Shown here: piece by piece, positions 50,863 through 59,012 of the stretch
Layout: every line of letters begins with the position of its first letter
How positions within the stretch are numbered: the first letter of the stretch is position 1
Source: Alsobacter sp045348435
GTDB taxonomy: Bacteria; Pseudomonadota; Alphaproteobacteria; Rhizobiales; Beijerinckiaceae
DNA length: 64,000 bases
Assembly (NCBI RefSeq): GCF_045348435.1
Contig: NZ_CP157484.1
Location: 1,488,001 to 1,552,000 of the forward strand
Reading direction: 5' to 3'
Position numbers and translations under genes: made by a program
Notes under the pieces: generated by a model
Database searches by the model: none
The model's input: only the letters and a program-made list of their open reading frames with translations
Told to the model about the DNA's origin: nothing

Positions 50863-52839
50863 ATGACCGGAGCGCCGGACTCACGGACGGCAATCGGCGA
50901 CGATCAGTATCGTCGACTTGTGGAGGGCGTTAAGGATTACGCCATCTACATGCTTGACCGGAGCGGCGTGGTCCGCACCTGGAACGCCGGCGCGAAGCGC
51001 TTCAAGGGCTACGAGGCCGGCGAGATCATCGGCCGGCATTTCTCCGTGTTCTTCACCGAAGAGGACCGCCTTGCGGGGCTGCCCGATCGCGTGCTCCAGG
51101 CGGCGCGCGAACAGGGCCAGTCCGAGCAGGAGGGCTGGCGCATCCGCAAGGACGGAGCACGGTTCTGGGCCCACGCGATCGTCGACCCCCTCTACGACGA
51201 CGACGGCGAGGTGATCGGCTTCGCCAAGGTCACGCGCGACATCAGCGACCGGCTCGCCGCCCGCGAGAAGCTGCGCGAGAGCGAGGAGCGGTTCAAGCTG
51301 CTCGTCCAGAGCGTCACCGACTACGCCATCTACATGCTGGACCCGCAGGGCGTCGTGACCAATTGGAACATGGGCGCGGCGCGGCTGAAGGGCTTCCAGG
51401 AGCACGAGATCGTCGGGCGCCATTTCTCCACCTTCTACACCGACGAGGACCGCGCCGCCGGCAAGCCCGCGCTTGCGCTCGACATGGCCGCCCGGCATGG
51501 ACGCTACGAGCAGGAAGGCTGGCGCGTCCGCAAGGACGGATCCCGCTTTTGGGCGAACGTGGTGATCGATCCGATCCGCAGCGACCAGGGCGAGATGCTC
51601 GGCTACGCCAAGATCACCCGCGACATCTCCGAGCGGAAGGCGGCCCAGGAAGAGGTCGAGAGGGCGCGCGCGGAGGCTCACCACGTGCAGAAGATGGCCG
51701 CGATCGCGCAGCTCGCGTCCGGCATCGCGCATGATTTCAACAATCTCCTGACTGTCGTGATGGGCAATCTCGACCTGCTGAAGCGCGCCCGGGAGGAACG
51801 CCGGTCCAAGCTCATCGATGGCGCCCTGCACGCCGTCGAGCAGGCCCGCAAGCTCACCGGCAAGCTGTTGGCCTTCAGCCGAAGCCAGCCGATGTTTCCC
51901 GACGCCGTCGACCTCAACGCCCTCATCGCCGGGATGGACGACATGCTCTCCCAGTCGCTGCGGGGCGACATCCGGCTGGAGTTCGACCTCGCCGACCAGC
52001 TCTGGCCCGTCGAGGTGGACGTCTCCCAGATCCAGGTCGCGCTCATCAACCTCGCCGTCAATGCGCGGGACGCGATGCCCCATGGCGGAGCGTTCCGGAT
52101 CAAGACCGAGAACCTCGTGATGGGGCATGGCCGGCTCAGCCATGCCGTGGCGGTCAGCATCTCCGATGACGGCGCCGGAATCGACGCCGACCTGCTTCCC
52201 CGGGTGTTCGAGCCCTTCTTCACCACCAAGGAGGTGGGCCGCGGCGTCGGGCTGGGCCTGTCCCAGGTCTATGGCTTCGCCCAGCAGTCGGGCGGGAGCG
52301 TGGACATCCGCAGCGAGGTGGGCAGGGGCACGACGGTCACGCTTTACCTTCCCAAGGCGGCCTCGGCGGAGAACCCTGCGGCCGGGGAGGCCGCCCGGAG
52401 CGGCGAGATCGACGGCCGGGGCCTGAAGATCCTGCTCGTCGAGGACAATCTCCACGTGGCCGAAGTGGCCGCCGCGCTCCTGACGGAACGGGGCCACGCC
52501 GTCGAGGCGGCGGTGAACGCCGAGGAGGCGCTTCAATTCCTGGCGCGCGCGCCAGATTTCGACCTCGTCTTCTCGGACCTGGTCATGCCCGGCGAACTGG
52601 ATGGCCTGGCGCTCGCCCGCCAGGTGCGCTCGACCTGGCCGACGATGCCGGTCCTGCTCGCGACGGGCTACAGCGACGCGGCGAGCCGGGCCAAGGCCGA
52701 GGGCTTCGCCCTGATCACCAAGCCCTACCGTCCCGAGACGCTCGCATCGGCGATCCAGCAGGTCGTCTCGCAGGCGGGGGCGGCCGTGTCCTCCCAGGAG
52801 GCCTCCAACGTCGTCGCGCTCGCCCGCCCCGGGGCATGA
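50863..52839 (+). CDS. Hybrid sensor histidine kinase (PAS-PAS-kinase-receiver)
   Basis: The 658-residue soluble protein has two very similar PAS domains (about 15-130 and 145-260), both with KDYAIYMLD/TDYAIYMLD and WRIRKDG/WRVRKDG. A HisKA helix follows with the phospho-His in LASGIAHDFNNLLTVVMGNL near 288-297. The HATPase boxes are NLAVNARDAMPHGGAF, SDDGAGIDADLLPRVFEPFF and VGLGLSQVYGFAQQSGG. A C-terminal receiver has its phospho-Asp in LVFSDLVMPGELDG. The twin PAS domains may bind haem, flavin or small ligands. It is followed by a lone receiver and an HWE kinase. Confidence 0.93.
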   Translation: MTGAPDSRTAIGDDQYRRLVEGVKDYAIYMLDRSGVVRTWNAGAKRFKGYEAGEIIGRHFSVFFTEEDRLAGLPDRVLQAAREQGQSEQEGWRIRKDGARFWAHAIVDPLYDDDGEVIGFAKVTRDISDRLAAREKLRESEERFKLLVQSVTDYAIYMLDPQGVVTNWNMGAARLKGFQEHEIVGRHFSTFYTDEDRAAGKPALALDMAARHGRYEQEGWRVRKDGSRFWANVVIDPIRSDQGEMLGYAKITRDISERKAAQEEVERARAEAHHVQKMAAIAQLASGIAHDFNNLLTVVMGNLDLLKRAREERRSKLIDGALHAVEQARKLTGKLLAFSRSQPMFPDAVDLNALIAGMDDMLSQSLRGDIRLEFDLADQLWPVEVDVSQIQVALINLAVNARDAMPHGGAFRIKTENLVMGHGRLSHAVAVSISDDGAGIDADLLPRVFEPFFTTKEVGRGVGLGLSQVYGFAQQSGGSVDIRSEVGRGTTVTLYLPKAASAENPAAGEAARSGEIDGRGLKILLVEDNLHVAEVAAALLTERGHAVEAAVNAEEALQFLARAPDFDLVFSDLVMPGELDGLALARQVRSTWPTMPVLLATGYSDAASRAKAEGFALITKPYRPETLASAIQQVVSQAGAAVSSQEASNVVALARPGA

Positions 52840-52946
52840 CCGGCCGCGCCGCCGCTGAACCAACGTTTTTCGCGCGATCTTCAGCGCGGCCGTGACTTGG
52901 CCTTAGTTCCTGGCACAATAAGCGCCTGGTCGGCTGAGGCGGGGCA

Positions 52947-53384
52947 ATGGGCAGACCTCTCGCGATCCTTCTGGTCGAGGACGAGCCTTTCGTGACCCTC
53001 ACGGTCGCCGAAATGCTCGGCGACATGGGCCATTCCGTCATCAAGGCGCAGGACGGGGCGGCTGGCCTGGAGGCTTTCGAGCGGCATCCCGGCATCGATC
53101 TCCTCATCACCGATATCGGGCTGCCGCGCATGCGCGGCGACGCTCTGGCGGCCCGATGCCGCGAGACGAGGCCGGACCTGCCCGTCATCTTCATCACCGG
53201 CTATCCGGCGGCGGACGAGATCGAGACGCAGCGCACGGTCTTCGTGGGCAAGCCCTTCCACACCGCCGAGCTGATCTCCGCGATCCTGGAGATCCGGCCC
53301 TTGAAGCCGGGCCAGACCCTGGCCGGGCGACGCGAGGCGATCCGGCGCGTCCTGCGCGAAACGCTCGCGACCGTCATGCGCTGA
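52947..53384 (+). CDS. Single-domain response regulator
   Basis: The 145-residue receiver has the acidic pocket LLVEDEPF (residues 9-16), phospho-Asp near 56 in LLITDIGLPRMRGDALA, a Thr in VIFITGYPAADEI and the Lys in FVGKPF. No output domain follows, only a 30-residue basic tail. It probably takes phosphate from the hybrid kinase upstream or gives it to another protein. It lies 107 bases after the hybrid kinase gene. Confidence 0.9.
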   Translation: MGRPLAILLVEDEPFVTLTVAEMLGDMGHSVIKAQDGAAGLEAFERHPGIDLLITDIGLPRMRGDALAARCRETRPDLPVIFITGYPAADEIETQRTVFVGKPFHTAELISAILEIRPLKPGQTLAGRREAIRRVLRETLATVMR

Positions 53385-53472
53385 GCCGCGCCCGCATTCA
53401 TGCGCTCCAGGCATCGGAGCCCTGTTTCCAGGAGTCTGCCGAACAAAACGGCGGTTGGGCCGTTCAACCCCC

Positions 53473-54657
53473 ATGATCTCTGAAAATATCAGCCGGATTA
53501 AAGCGATGTCGTTGGCGCCCTGGGACGAGAACGCCCGCATCGCCGCGCTTCGCTCCTATGGCATCCTCGACACGCCCCGGGAGCCGGAATTCGACGACCT
53601 CGTGAATCTGGCGGCGTCGTTGTTCTCGTGTCCCATCGCGGTCATCACCCTGATCGAGGACAAGCGCCAGTGGTTCAAGGCCGAGGTGGGCCTGGGAATC
53701 CGGGAGACCCCGCTCGACGTCTCGATCTGTTCGCACGTGCTGCTGCGCAACGATCCTCTCGTCGTCGACGACCTCGCGGCCGACCCCCGCTTCACCTGCA
53801 ATCCCCTGGTCACCGGGGCGCCGAACCTCAAATTCTACGCGGGCGTGCCCCTCGCAACGGCCGACGGCGTTCCGCTGGGATCGCTCTGCATCCTCGACTT
53901 CAAGTCCCGCACCCTGACCCCCGAGCAGGTCGGCGTGCTGCAGGCGCTGGCGCGCCAGGCGATGGGCCACATCGAGCTGCGTCGCGCCGTCCGGCTGCGC
54001 GACGAGGCGCTGGCCGCCGCCGCCGACGCCGAGAAGCGCCGGGCCCTCCTGATCCGCGAACTGCACCACCGGGTGCGCAACATGCTGGCTCTTCTCAGCG
54101 GCATGCTCACCGTCACCGCCAAGTCGCGGGGCGAGGACAAGCCGTTCCGCCGCATCTTCTCGCAGCGGATCGCTTCCCTGTCGGCCACCCATGCGCTGCT
54201 GACCGACGACTACTGGCAGACGGCGCGGGTCCAGGCCCTCATCGAAAACGAGATCGCGGCGTTGGGGCCCGAACTGCGGCGGCGCTTCACGATCGAGGGC
54301 CCGCCGGTGGACCTGGCCGCGGATCTTGCGGTTCCGCTGGGGATGGCTTTTCATGAGCTTGTCGTCAACGCCGTCGAGCATGGCGGCCTGGCGAAGGGAG
54401 AAGGCAAGGTCCATGTCGCCTGGCGCCTCGCAGAGGGCGAGGGCAAGCGCCTCGTCGACGTCGAGTGGCTGGAGGAGGGGGGCTCCGAAGTCGTTCCCCC
54501 GTCCAAGCGCGGCGTCGGCCTGGAGATGCTCCAGCAAGTGCTCCGGATGCAGGCGAGAGCCGAGACGAGCGTCGAGTTCCGCCCAGCCGGGCTCTATTTC
54601 CGGATGAGGGCGCCTCTGATCGAGACGAGACTGGTGCCGAGTTTCGAAAACGAGTGA
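53473..54657 (+). CDS. GAF-domain HWE/HisKA_2 histidine kinase
   Basis: The 394-residue protein from ATG 53473 (an in-frame TTG at 53455 is possible) has a GAF domain at about 20-165 (ARIAALRSYGILDTPREPEF; DVSICSHVLL; FYAGVPLATADGVPLGSLCI). A HWE/HisKA_2 kinase follows, with phospho-His in LIRELHHRVRNMLALLSGML near 194-213, AFHELVVNAVEHGG and a C-terminal GVGLEMLQQVLRMQA. Such kinases are common in Hyphomicrobiales and some feed the general stress response. There is no phyR/ecfG near by, so the pathway is open. Confidence 0.9.
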   Translation: MISENISRIKAMSLAPWDENARIAALRSYGILDTPREPEFDDLVNLAASLFSCPIAVITLIEDKRQWFKAEVGLGIRETPLDVSICSHVLLRNDPLVVDDLAADPRFTCNPLVTGAPNLKFYAGVPLATADGVPLGSLCILDFKSRTLTPEQVGVLQALARQAMGHIELRRAVRLRDEALAAAADAEKRRALLIRELHHRVRNMLALLSGMLTVTAKSRGEDKPFRRIFSQRIASLSATHALLTDDYWQTARVQALIENEIAALGPELRRRFTIEGPPVDLAADLAVPLGMAFHELVVNAVEHGGLAKGEGKVHVAWRLAEGEGKRLVDVEWLEEGGSEVVPPSKRGVGLEMLQQVLRMQARAETSVEFRPAGLYFRMRAPLIETRLVPSFENE

Positions 54658-54766
54658 CCGCCGCGTCGGAACGAACCACCGCCGCGCCGGTTGAGGGGCC
54701 TGCCGCGTTCGCCGGAGGCGGATGCATAGACCATGCGTTGAACTTCATGGAACAGGGAGTTTTCAG

Positions 54767-55369
54767 ATGAGCCGCGGCTTTCCATCGATGACGGCGCTCT
54801 TGGGTCTGCTGGCGGTCGCCGGCTACCAGAACAGGGACAAGCTGGGCGAGCTTCTCGGAGGCCTGCAGAACCGGGCCGGCCAGGGAGGCATGGGCCAGGG
54901 AGGCATGGGCCAGGGAGGCATGGGCCAGGGAGGCGTGGACCAGCCGGGCATGGGTCAGCCGGGCATGGGTCAATCCGGCATGGGCCAGGGCGGAGGGCTG
55001 GGCGGACTGCTCGGCGGCCTCACGGGCCAAGGCGGCGGTTTCGGCGGCGGGCAGGGCGGCGGCCTGGGCGGCCTTCTGGGCGGGCTCGGGGGCGCCGGCG
55101 TCGGTGGCCTCCTGAGCGGCGGCCTGAGCGACCTGCTGGAGCGCTTCAACCAGAGCGGGCACGGCCAGACCGCCCAGTCCTGGGTCCAGCCCGGGCCGAA
55201 CCAGCCCATCGCTCCCGACCAGTTGGAGCAGGCGATCGGGCCTGACGTGCTCAGCACCCTGACGCAGCAGACAGGCCTGTCCCGGGAAGAGTTGCTGGCG
55301 CGCCTGTCGCGGGAGCTTCCCGAAGCCGTCGACAAATACACCCCCGACGGTCAGCTGCCGCAAGGCTGA
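54767..55369 (+). CDS. DUF937 (YidB-like) protein with GMGQ repeats
   Basis: The 200-residue protein from ATG 54767 starts MSRGFPSMTALLGLLAVAGY and continues with a GMGQ(G/P/S) repeat tract at about 39-73 and a Gly/Leu-rich tract (GGLGGLLGGLGGAGVGGLLS). It ends in the DUF937 C-terminal domain (PDQLEQAIGPDVLSTLTQQT then GLSREELLARLSRELPEAVD, with the DKYTPDG end motif). YidB-type proteins are soluble and of unknown role. An AGGGAG ribosome binding site precedes the ATG. Confidence 0.82.
   Translation: MSRGFPSMTALLGLLAVAGYQNRDKLGELLGGLQNRAGQGGMGQGGMGQGGMGQGGVDQPGMGQPGMGQSGMGQGGGLGGLLGGLTGQGGGFGGGQGGGLGGLLGGLGGAGVGGLLSGGLSDLLERFNQSGHGQTAQSWVQPGPNQPIAPDQLEQAIGPDVLSTLTQQTGLSREELLARLSRELPEAVDKYTPDGQLPQG
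54881..54985 (+). repeat. Seven tandem 15-bp in-frame units
   Basis: Units of CAGGGAGGCATGGGC type start at 54881, 54896 and 54911, and then diverge slightly to 54985. They encode Q-G-G-M-G and variants Q-P-G-M-G and Q-S-G-M-G. Copy number is likely to vary between strains through slippage. Confidence 0.8.
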
Positions 55370-55386
55370 CCTGGGCTTGCATCCTT

Positions 55387-55420
55387 GAAGCCGCCTCGCC
55401 CTTCCGGGCGGGGCGGCTTC
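55387..55420 (+). terminator. Long hairpin after the DUF937 gene
   Basis: GAAGCCGCCTCGCCC and GGGCGGGGCGGCTTC pair over 15 positions with one G-T wobble and a TTCC loop, 18 bases after the stop. No T-tract follows. Confidence 0.55.
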
Positions 55421-55476
55421 GTCGCGTCAGCCGCCGCCGTCGATACCAGCTGCGGTTCGAGGCGCCACCTCGCTCC

Positions 55477-55598
55477 GTCATCCCCGGCGCGCCGCAGGCG
55501 CGGGAAGGGAATCCAGGAAGGCCGGGCGAGAGGCGCTTGTCCCAACCCGCCTGGATCCCCTTCCCCTCCGCCGCTCTGCGGCTCCGGCGGGGAATGAC
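55477..55598. repeat. Imperfect inverted-repeat element, about 122 bp
   Basis: The left side runs GTCATCCCCGGCGCGCC...GGGAAGGGAATCCAGG and the right side CCTGGATCCCCTTCCC...CGGCGGGGAATGAC, facing each other. It has no open frame. It resembles the dispersed 'GTCATTCCCGGC...GGAATCCAG' repeats seen in many alphaproteobacteria. It fills most of the gap between the DUF937 gene and the glycosyltransferase operon. Confidence 0.6.
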
Positions 55599-55691
55599 CG
55601 ATCGATTGACGAGCGTGCGGCGTCCGGCCAGCGACGCAACCCAATCGCGTGTCGCCCGTTCCGCTCAGTGGGTGGGATCGGAACGCAGCGG

Positions 55692-56930
55692 ATGGACGCG
55701 CAAGACGGATCTGCGGAAGACGAGCGCAGCGCGCGCGACCGTGAGCCGCGCTTTCCTCCCGCAAGCCCCGGAGAGCGTCCGCTCGCCATATGCCTGTTCA
55801 CCGACAGCCGCGCTCCGTCCGGCGTCGGCGAGCACATGCTCACGCTGGTCCGCCACCTGCGCGCGGCTTGCCGGTTGAGCGTCGTCGGCATGCGCAGCGC
55901 CGAGAGCCGGCGGCTGCTGCGCCGGGCCGAGGCCCTGGGCTGCGACACGCTGGCCATGCCGCGCTGGGAACTGCCCGAGAGCTTAGCCGAACTGGGTCGC
56001 TTCCTCGCCGCGCAGCGGCCGGACATCATGCATATCCATGCCGGCGTCGGCTGGGAGGGGCTGCCCGCGGCCTACGCGGCCCGCTCCGCCGGCGTGCCGG
56101 CGATCATCCGCACTGAGCATCTGCCCTATCTGCTCACCGACGAGCGGCAAAGGCGCTGGCACGCCGAGAACCTGCCCCTTCTGCAAGCCCTGGTCTGCGT
56201 GTCCGACAGCTCCCGGCGGTCCTACGAGGCCGAGGGCGCGCCGCCGTCGCTGCTGCATGTGATCAGGAACGGGGTGGACCCTTCGCCGCCCACCGCAAGC
56301 CGGGACGAGACCCGCCGGCGGCTCGGCGTCCCCGGCGGCGTCCCGCTGCTCCTCACCGTGGCGCGCCTGGCGGCGCAGAAGGGGCACGCCGATCTGCTTG
56401 CGGCCGCGCCTCTCGTCCTGGCCGCCTGTCCCGATGCGCGCTTCGCCTGGGTCGGCGCGGGCCCGCTGGAGTCGGCCCTGGCGGCTGACGTCGAAGCGGC
56501 GGGGCTTTCCCACGCCATCCTGCGGCTCGGGCGCAGGGACGACGTGCCGGACCTGATGGCCGCGTCCGACCTCCTCGTTCTGCCCTCGCTCTTCGAGGGC
56601 CTGCCGCTCGTCCTGCTGGAGGCCATGGCGGCCGGCCTGCCGGCGCTCGCGACGCGCGTCCCGGGATCCGCCGACGCGGTCCGCGACGGGGAGAGCGGCG
56701 TCCTGGTCCCGCCGGGCGATCCGCCCGCTCTCGCGGCCGCCATCATCGCGCTGTTGCGGGATCCGGCGCGCCGCGCAGCGCTGGCCTCCTCCGCCAGACG
56801 GCGTTTCGAGGCCGATTTCACCGCCGCCCGCATGGCGCGCGAGACGCTGGCGCTCTATCGGCGCCTCTTGTCCGTCGCGCGCGCCGACGCCCGGCTCGCA
56901 CCGACCCCTTCCAGCATGGAGACGTCATGA
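55692..56930 (+). CDS. Glycosyltransferase family 4, first gene of sugar-modifying operon
   Basis: The 412-residue protein from ATG 55692 has the N-terminal acceptor loop PLAICLFTDSRAPSGVGEHM, the DIMHIHAGVGWEGLPAAYAA segment, the donor-domain LTVARLAAQKGHADLLAAAP and the acidic motif PSLFEGLPLVLLEAMAAGLP (E-x7-E). Its stop overlaps the next start by four bases (ATGA). It probably adds a sugar whose modification is done by the two dehydrogenases downstream, or starts a short glycan. The acceptor is unknown. Confidence 0.88.
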   Translation: MDAQDGSAEDERSARDREPRFPPASPGERPLAICLFTDSRAPSGVGEHMLTLVRHLRAACRLSVVGMRSAESRRLLRRAEALGCDTLAMPRWELPESLAELGRFLAAQRPDIMHIHAGVGWEGLPAAYAARSAGVPAIIRTEHLPYLLTDERQRRWHAENLPLLQALVCVSDSSRRSYEAEGAPPSLLHVIRNGVDPSPPTASRDETRRRLGVPGGVPLLLTVARLAAQKGHADLLAAAPLVLAACPDARFAWVGAGPLESALAADVEAAGLSHAILRLGRRDDVPDLMAASDLLVLPSLFEGLPLVLLEAMAAGLPALATRVPGSADAVRDGESGVLVPPGDPPALAAAIIALLRDPARRAALASSARRRFEADFTAARMARETLALYRRLLSVARADARLAPTPSSMETS

Positions 56931-57919
56931 CCTGTCGCATCGGGTTCATCGGCGCGGGCGGCATCGCCGGCCGCCACATCGGCAACCTCTCGGGGTTCGA
57001 CGACGTCCGCATCGTCGCCGTCGCGGACCCCGCCGCCGACAGAGCGGGAGAGGCCGCCGCCCGCTGCGGCGCGCGCGCTTATTCCGACCACCGCGCCATG
57101 CTGGACGCCGAGCGGCTGGACGCCTGCTATGTCTGCGTGCCGCCCTTCGCCCATGGCGCGCCCGAGCATGACCTGCTGGACCGCGGCATCCCGTTCTTCA
57201 TCGAAAAGCCGCTCGCCGCCGACGGCGAAGTCGCCGAGGCGATCGGCGCGCGGGTGGCGCAGGCGAGGCTCGTCACGGCCGTGGGCTACCACTGGCGCTA
57301 TCTCGACACCACCGAAGAGGCCCGCGAGCGGCTCGCCGCCCGGCCCGCCCGGCTGGTGAACGGCTACTGGCTCGATTCGACGCCGCCTCCGGCCTGGTGG
57401 TCCAGGCAGGACCAGTCCGGCGGCCAGATGGTGGAGCAGACGACCCACATCCTGGATCTCGCCCGCCTTCTGGTCGGCCCGGTTGAGGAGGTCTTCGCCT
57501 TTGGCGGGCGCACGCCCCGCGCAGACCACCCCGACTGCGACGTCGACGAGGCGTCCACGGCCTCGCTGCGGTTCCGCTCCGGCGCGGTGGGGGCGGTGTC
57601 CTCGACCTGCCTGCTGCGCTGGCCGCACCGCATTGGCCTCAACCTGTTCAGCGACGGCATGGCGATCGAGCTCACCGAGTTCGAGATCATGGTCGATGTC
57701 GGGGAGGGACGGCCGGTGCGCGGCGCGCAGGGCGATCCCTTCGCGCGGGAGGACCGCGACTTCATCGACGCCGTCATGGGGCGCGAAAACCGCATCCGCG
57801 CGCCCTACGCCGAGGCGCTGGAGACGCACCGCCTGGCGGTCGCCGCGGCGCGGTCCGCCCGGGAGCGGCGCCCCATCGCGCTCGGCGGGGCCACGACGGC
57901 GGAGGTCTTCCATGGCTGA
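56927..57919 (+). CDS. Gfo/Idh/MocA-type sugar oxidoreductase
   Basis: The 330-residue NAD(P)-dependent enzyme has its Rossmann motif FIGAGGIAGRHIGNL near residues 7-21 and the catalytic FIEKPLAADGE near 93-103. AVGYHWRY and HILDLARLLVGPVEEV follow in the C-terminal sheet domain. Members oxidise or reduce sugars, inositols and sugar nucleotides. It is coupled on both sides: ATGA overlap with the glycosyltransferase and an 8-base overlap with the dehydrogenase after it. Confidence 0.9.
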   Translation: MTCRIGFIGAGGIAGRHIGNLSGFDDVRIVAVADPAADRAGEAAARCGARAYSDHRAMLDAERLDACYVCVPPFAHGAPEHDLLDRGIPFFIEKPLAADGEVAEAIGARVAQARLVTAVGYHWRYLDTTEEARERLAARPARLVNGYWLDSTPPPAWWSRQDQSGGQMVEQTTHILDLARLLVGPVEEVFAFGGRTPRADHPDCDVDEASTASLRFRSGAVGAVSSTCLLRWPHRIGLNLFSDGMAIELTEFEIMVDVGEGRPVRGAQGDPFAREDRDFIDAVMGRENRIRAPYAEALETHRLAVAAARSARERRPIALGGATTAEVFHG

Positions 57920-59012
57920 GGACCGGACCATCCTCTCGCTCGGCGTCGAGGCCCCGGGGCGGGCCTATCATTTCAGCTATGGCGACGGGCCGACGCCCAA
58001 AGGCTTCTTCAAGGTCGAGACGCTCTATTCCGGCCTGTCGGCCGGCACGGAGCTCACCTTCCTGAAGGGCACCAATCCCTATCTGTCGTCCCGCTGGGAG
58101 AGCCAGTACGGCGTCTTTCTGGACGGCGAGCCGAGCGCCAGCTTCCCGGTCCCGTTCCTGGGCTACATGGAGGTGGGCCGCGTGACGGAGAGCCGCGCCG
58201 GCGCGCCGCGCGAGGGCGACGTGGTCGCCATGGCGTATGGCCACAAGAGCGGCCATGTGGCGGACGCCGCGCAGGATTTCCATGTGGTCCTGCCGCCCGG
58301 CATGGATCCCATGCTCGGCGTCTTCGTCGCCCAGATGGGCCCGATCTGCGCCAACGGGCTCCTGCACGCCGCTGCCGATCTCTACGGCGCGCAGGCGAGG
58401 GGCCTTGGCGACGGCGTCGTCGGCCAGCGCGTGCTCGTCATGGGGGCGGGCACGGTCGGCATGCTGACCGCGCTGTTCGCGCGCCGCTGCGGGGCGCTCG
58501 ACGTCCTCCTGGTCGATCCGTCGCCGTTCCGCCGCTCGCGGGCCGAGGCGCTGGGCTTCTCCACGCTTGACGAGCCGGACGCCTGGATGCAGGTGAAGGA
58601 CCGCTGGTTTCACGGCCCCGCCGATCGCGGCGCGGACGTCGCGTTCCAGTGCCGCGCGACGGGCGGAGCGCTCCACCAGTGCCTCAAGGCGCTGCGCCCG
58701 CAGGGAACCGTGATCGACCTCGCTTTCTACCAGGGCGGCTCGGAGGAGGTCCGGCTCGGCGAGGAGTTTCACCACAACGGCCTGGCCATCCGCTGCGCCC
58801 AGATCGGCCGGGTCCCGCGCGGCCTCGCGCACGCCTGGAACCGGGGCCGGCTGGCGGCGGAGACGCTCGCCTTGCTGGCGGCCGAAGGCGACGCGATCCG
58901 CCGCACGCTCATCACCCATGTCGAGCCCTTCGATGCGGCGCCCGCCTTCATGGAGCGGCTCGTGGCCGAGCGGCCGGACTTCCTGCAGGTCGTCTTCGAG
59001 TTCGGCCGATGA
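57912..59012 (+). CDS. MDR-type (zinc-binding-dehydrogenase-like) oxidoreductase
   Basis: The 366-residue protein has a GroES-like N-terminus (FFKVETLYSGLSAGTELTFL; GYMEVGRVTESRAGAPREGD) and a Rossmann domain with VLVMGAGTVGMLTALFARRC near 174-193. The catalytic zinc ligands of classical alcohol dehydrogenases (C-G-x-D-x-H) are not visible, so it may be zinc-free. It is split from, but adjacent to and overlapping with, a Gfo/Idh/MocA gene. I recall single proteins that combine both modules in polysaccharide clusters. Probable role: two-step oxidation or epimerisation of a sugar; inferred. Confidence 0.85.
   Translation: MAEDRTILSLGVEAPGRAYHFSYGDGPTPKGFFKVETLYSGLSAGTELTFLKGTNPYLSSRWESQYGVFLDGEPSASFPVPFLGYMEVGRVTESRAGAPREGDVVAMAYGHKSGHVADAAQDFHVVLPPGMDPMLGVFVAQMGPICANGLLHAAADLYGAQARGLGDGVVGQRVLVMGAGTVGMLTALFARRCGALDVLLVDPSPFRRSRAEALGFSTLDEPDAWMQVKDRWFHGPADRGADVAFQCRATGGALHQCLKALRPQGTVIDLAFYQGGSEEVRLGEEFHHNGLAIRCAQIGRVPRGLAHAWNRGRLAAETLALLAAEGDAIRRTLITHVEPFDAAPAFMERLVAERPDFLQVVFEFGR

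Noticed and set aside
50881..52863. 660-codon minus-strand frame opposite the hybrid kinase
   Set aside because: Antisense shadow with composition dominated by Arg, Gly, His and Asp; no motif.
54881..54985. CRISPR-like regular repeat
   Set aside because: The 15-bp units are contiguous, in frame and code for a Gly/Met/Gln tract. There are no spacers.
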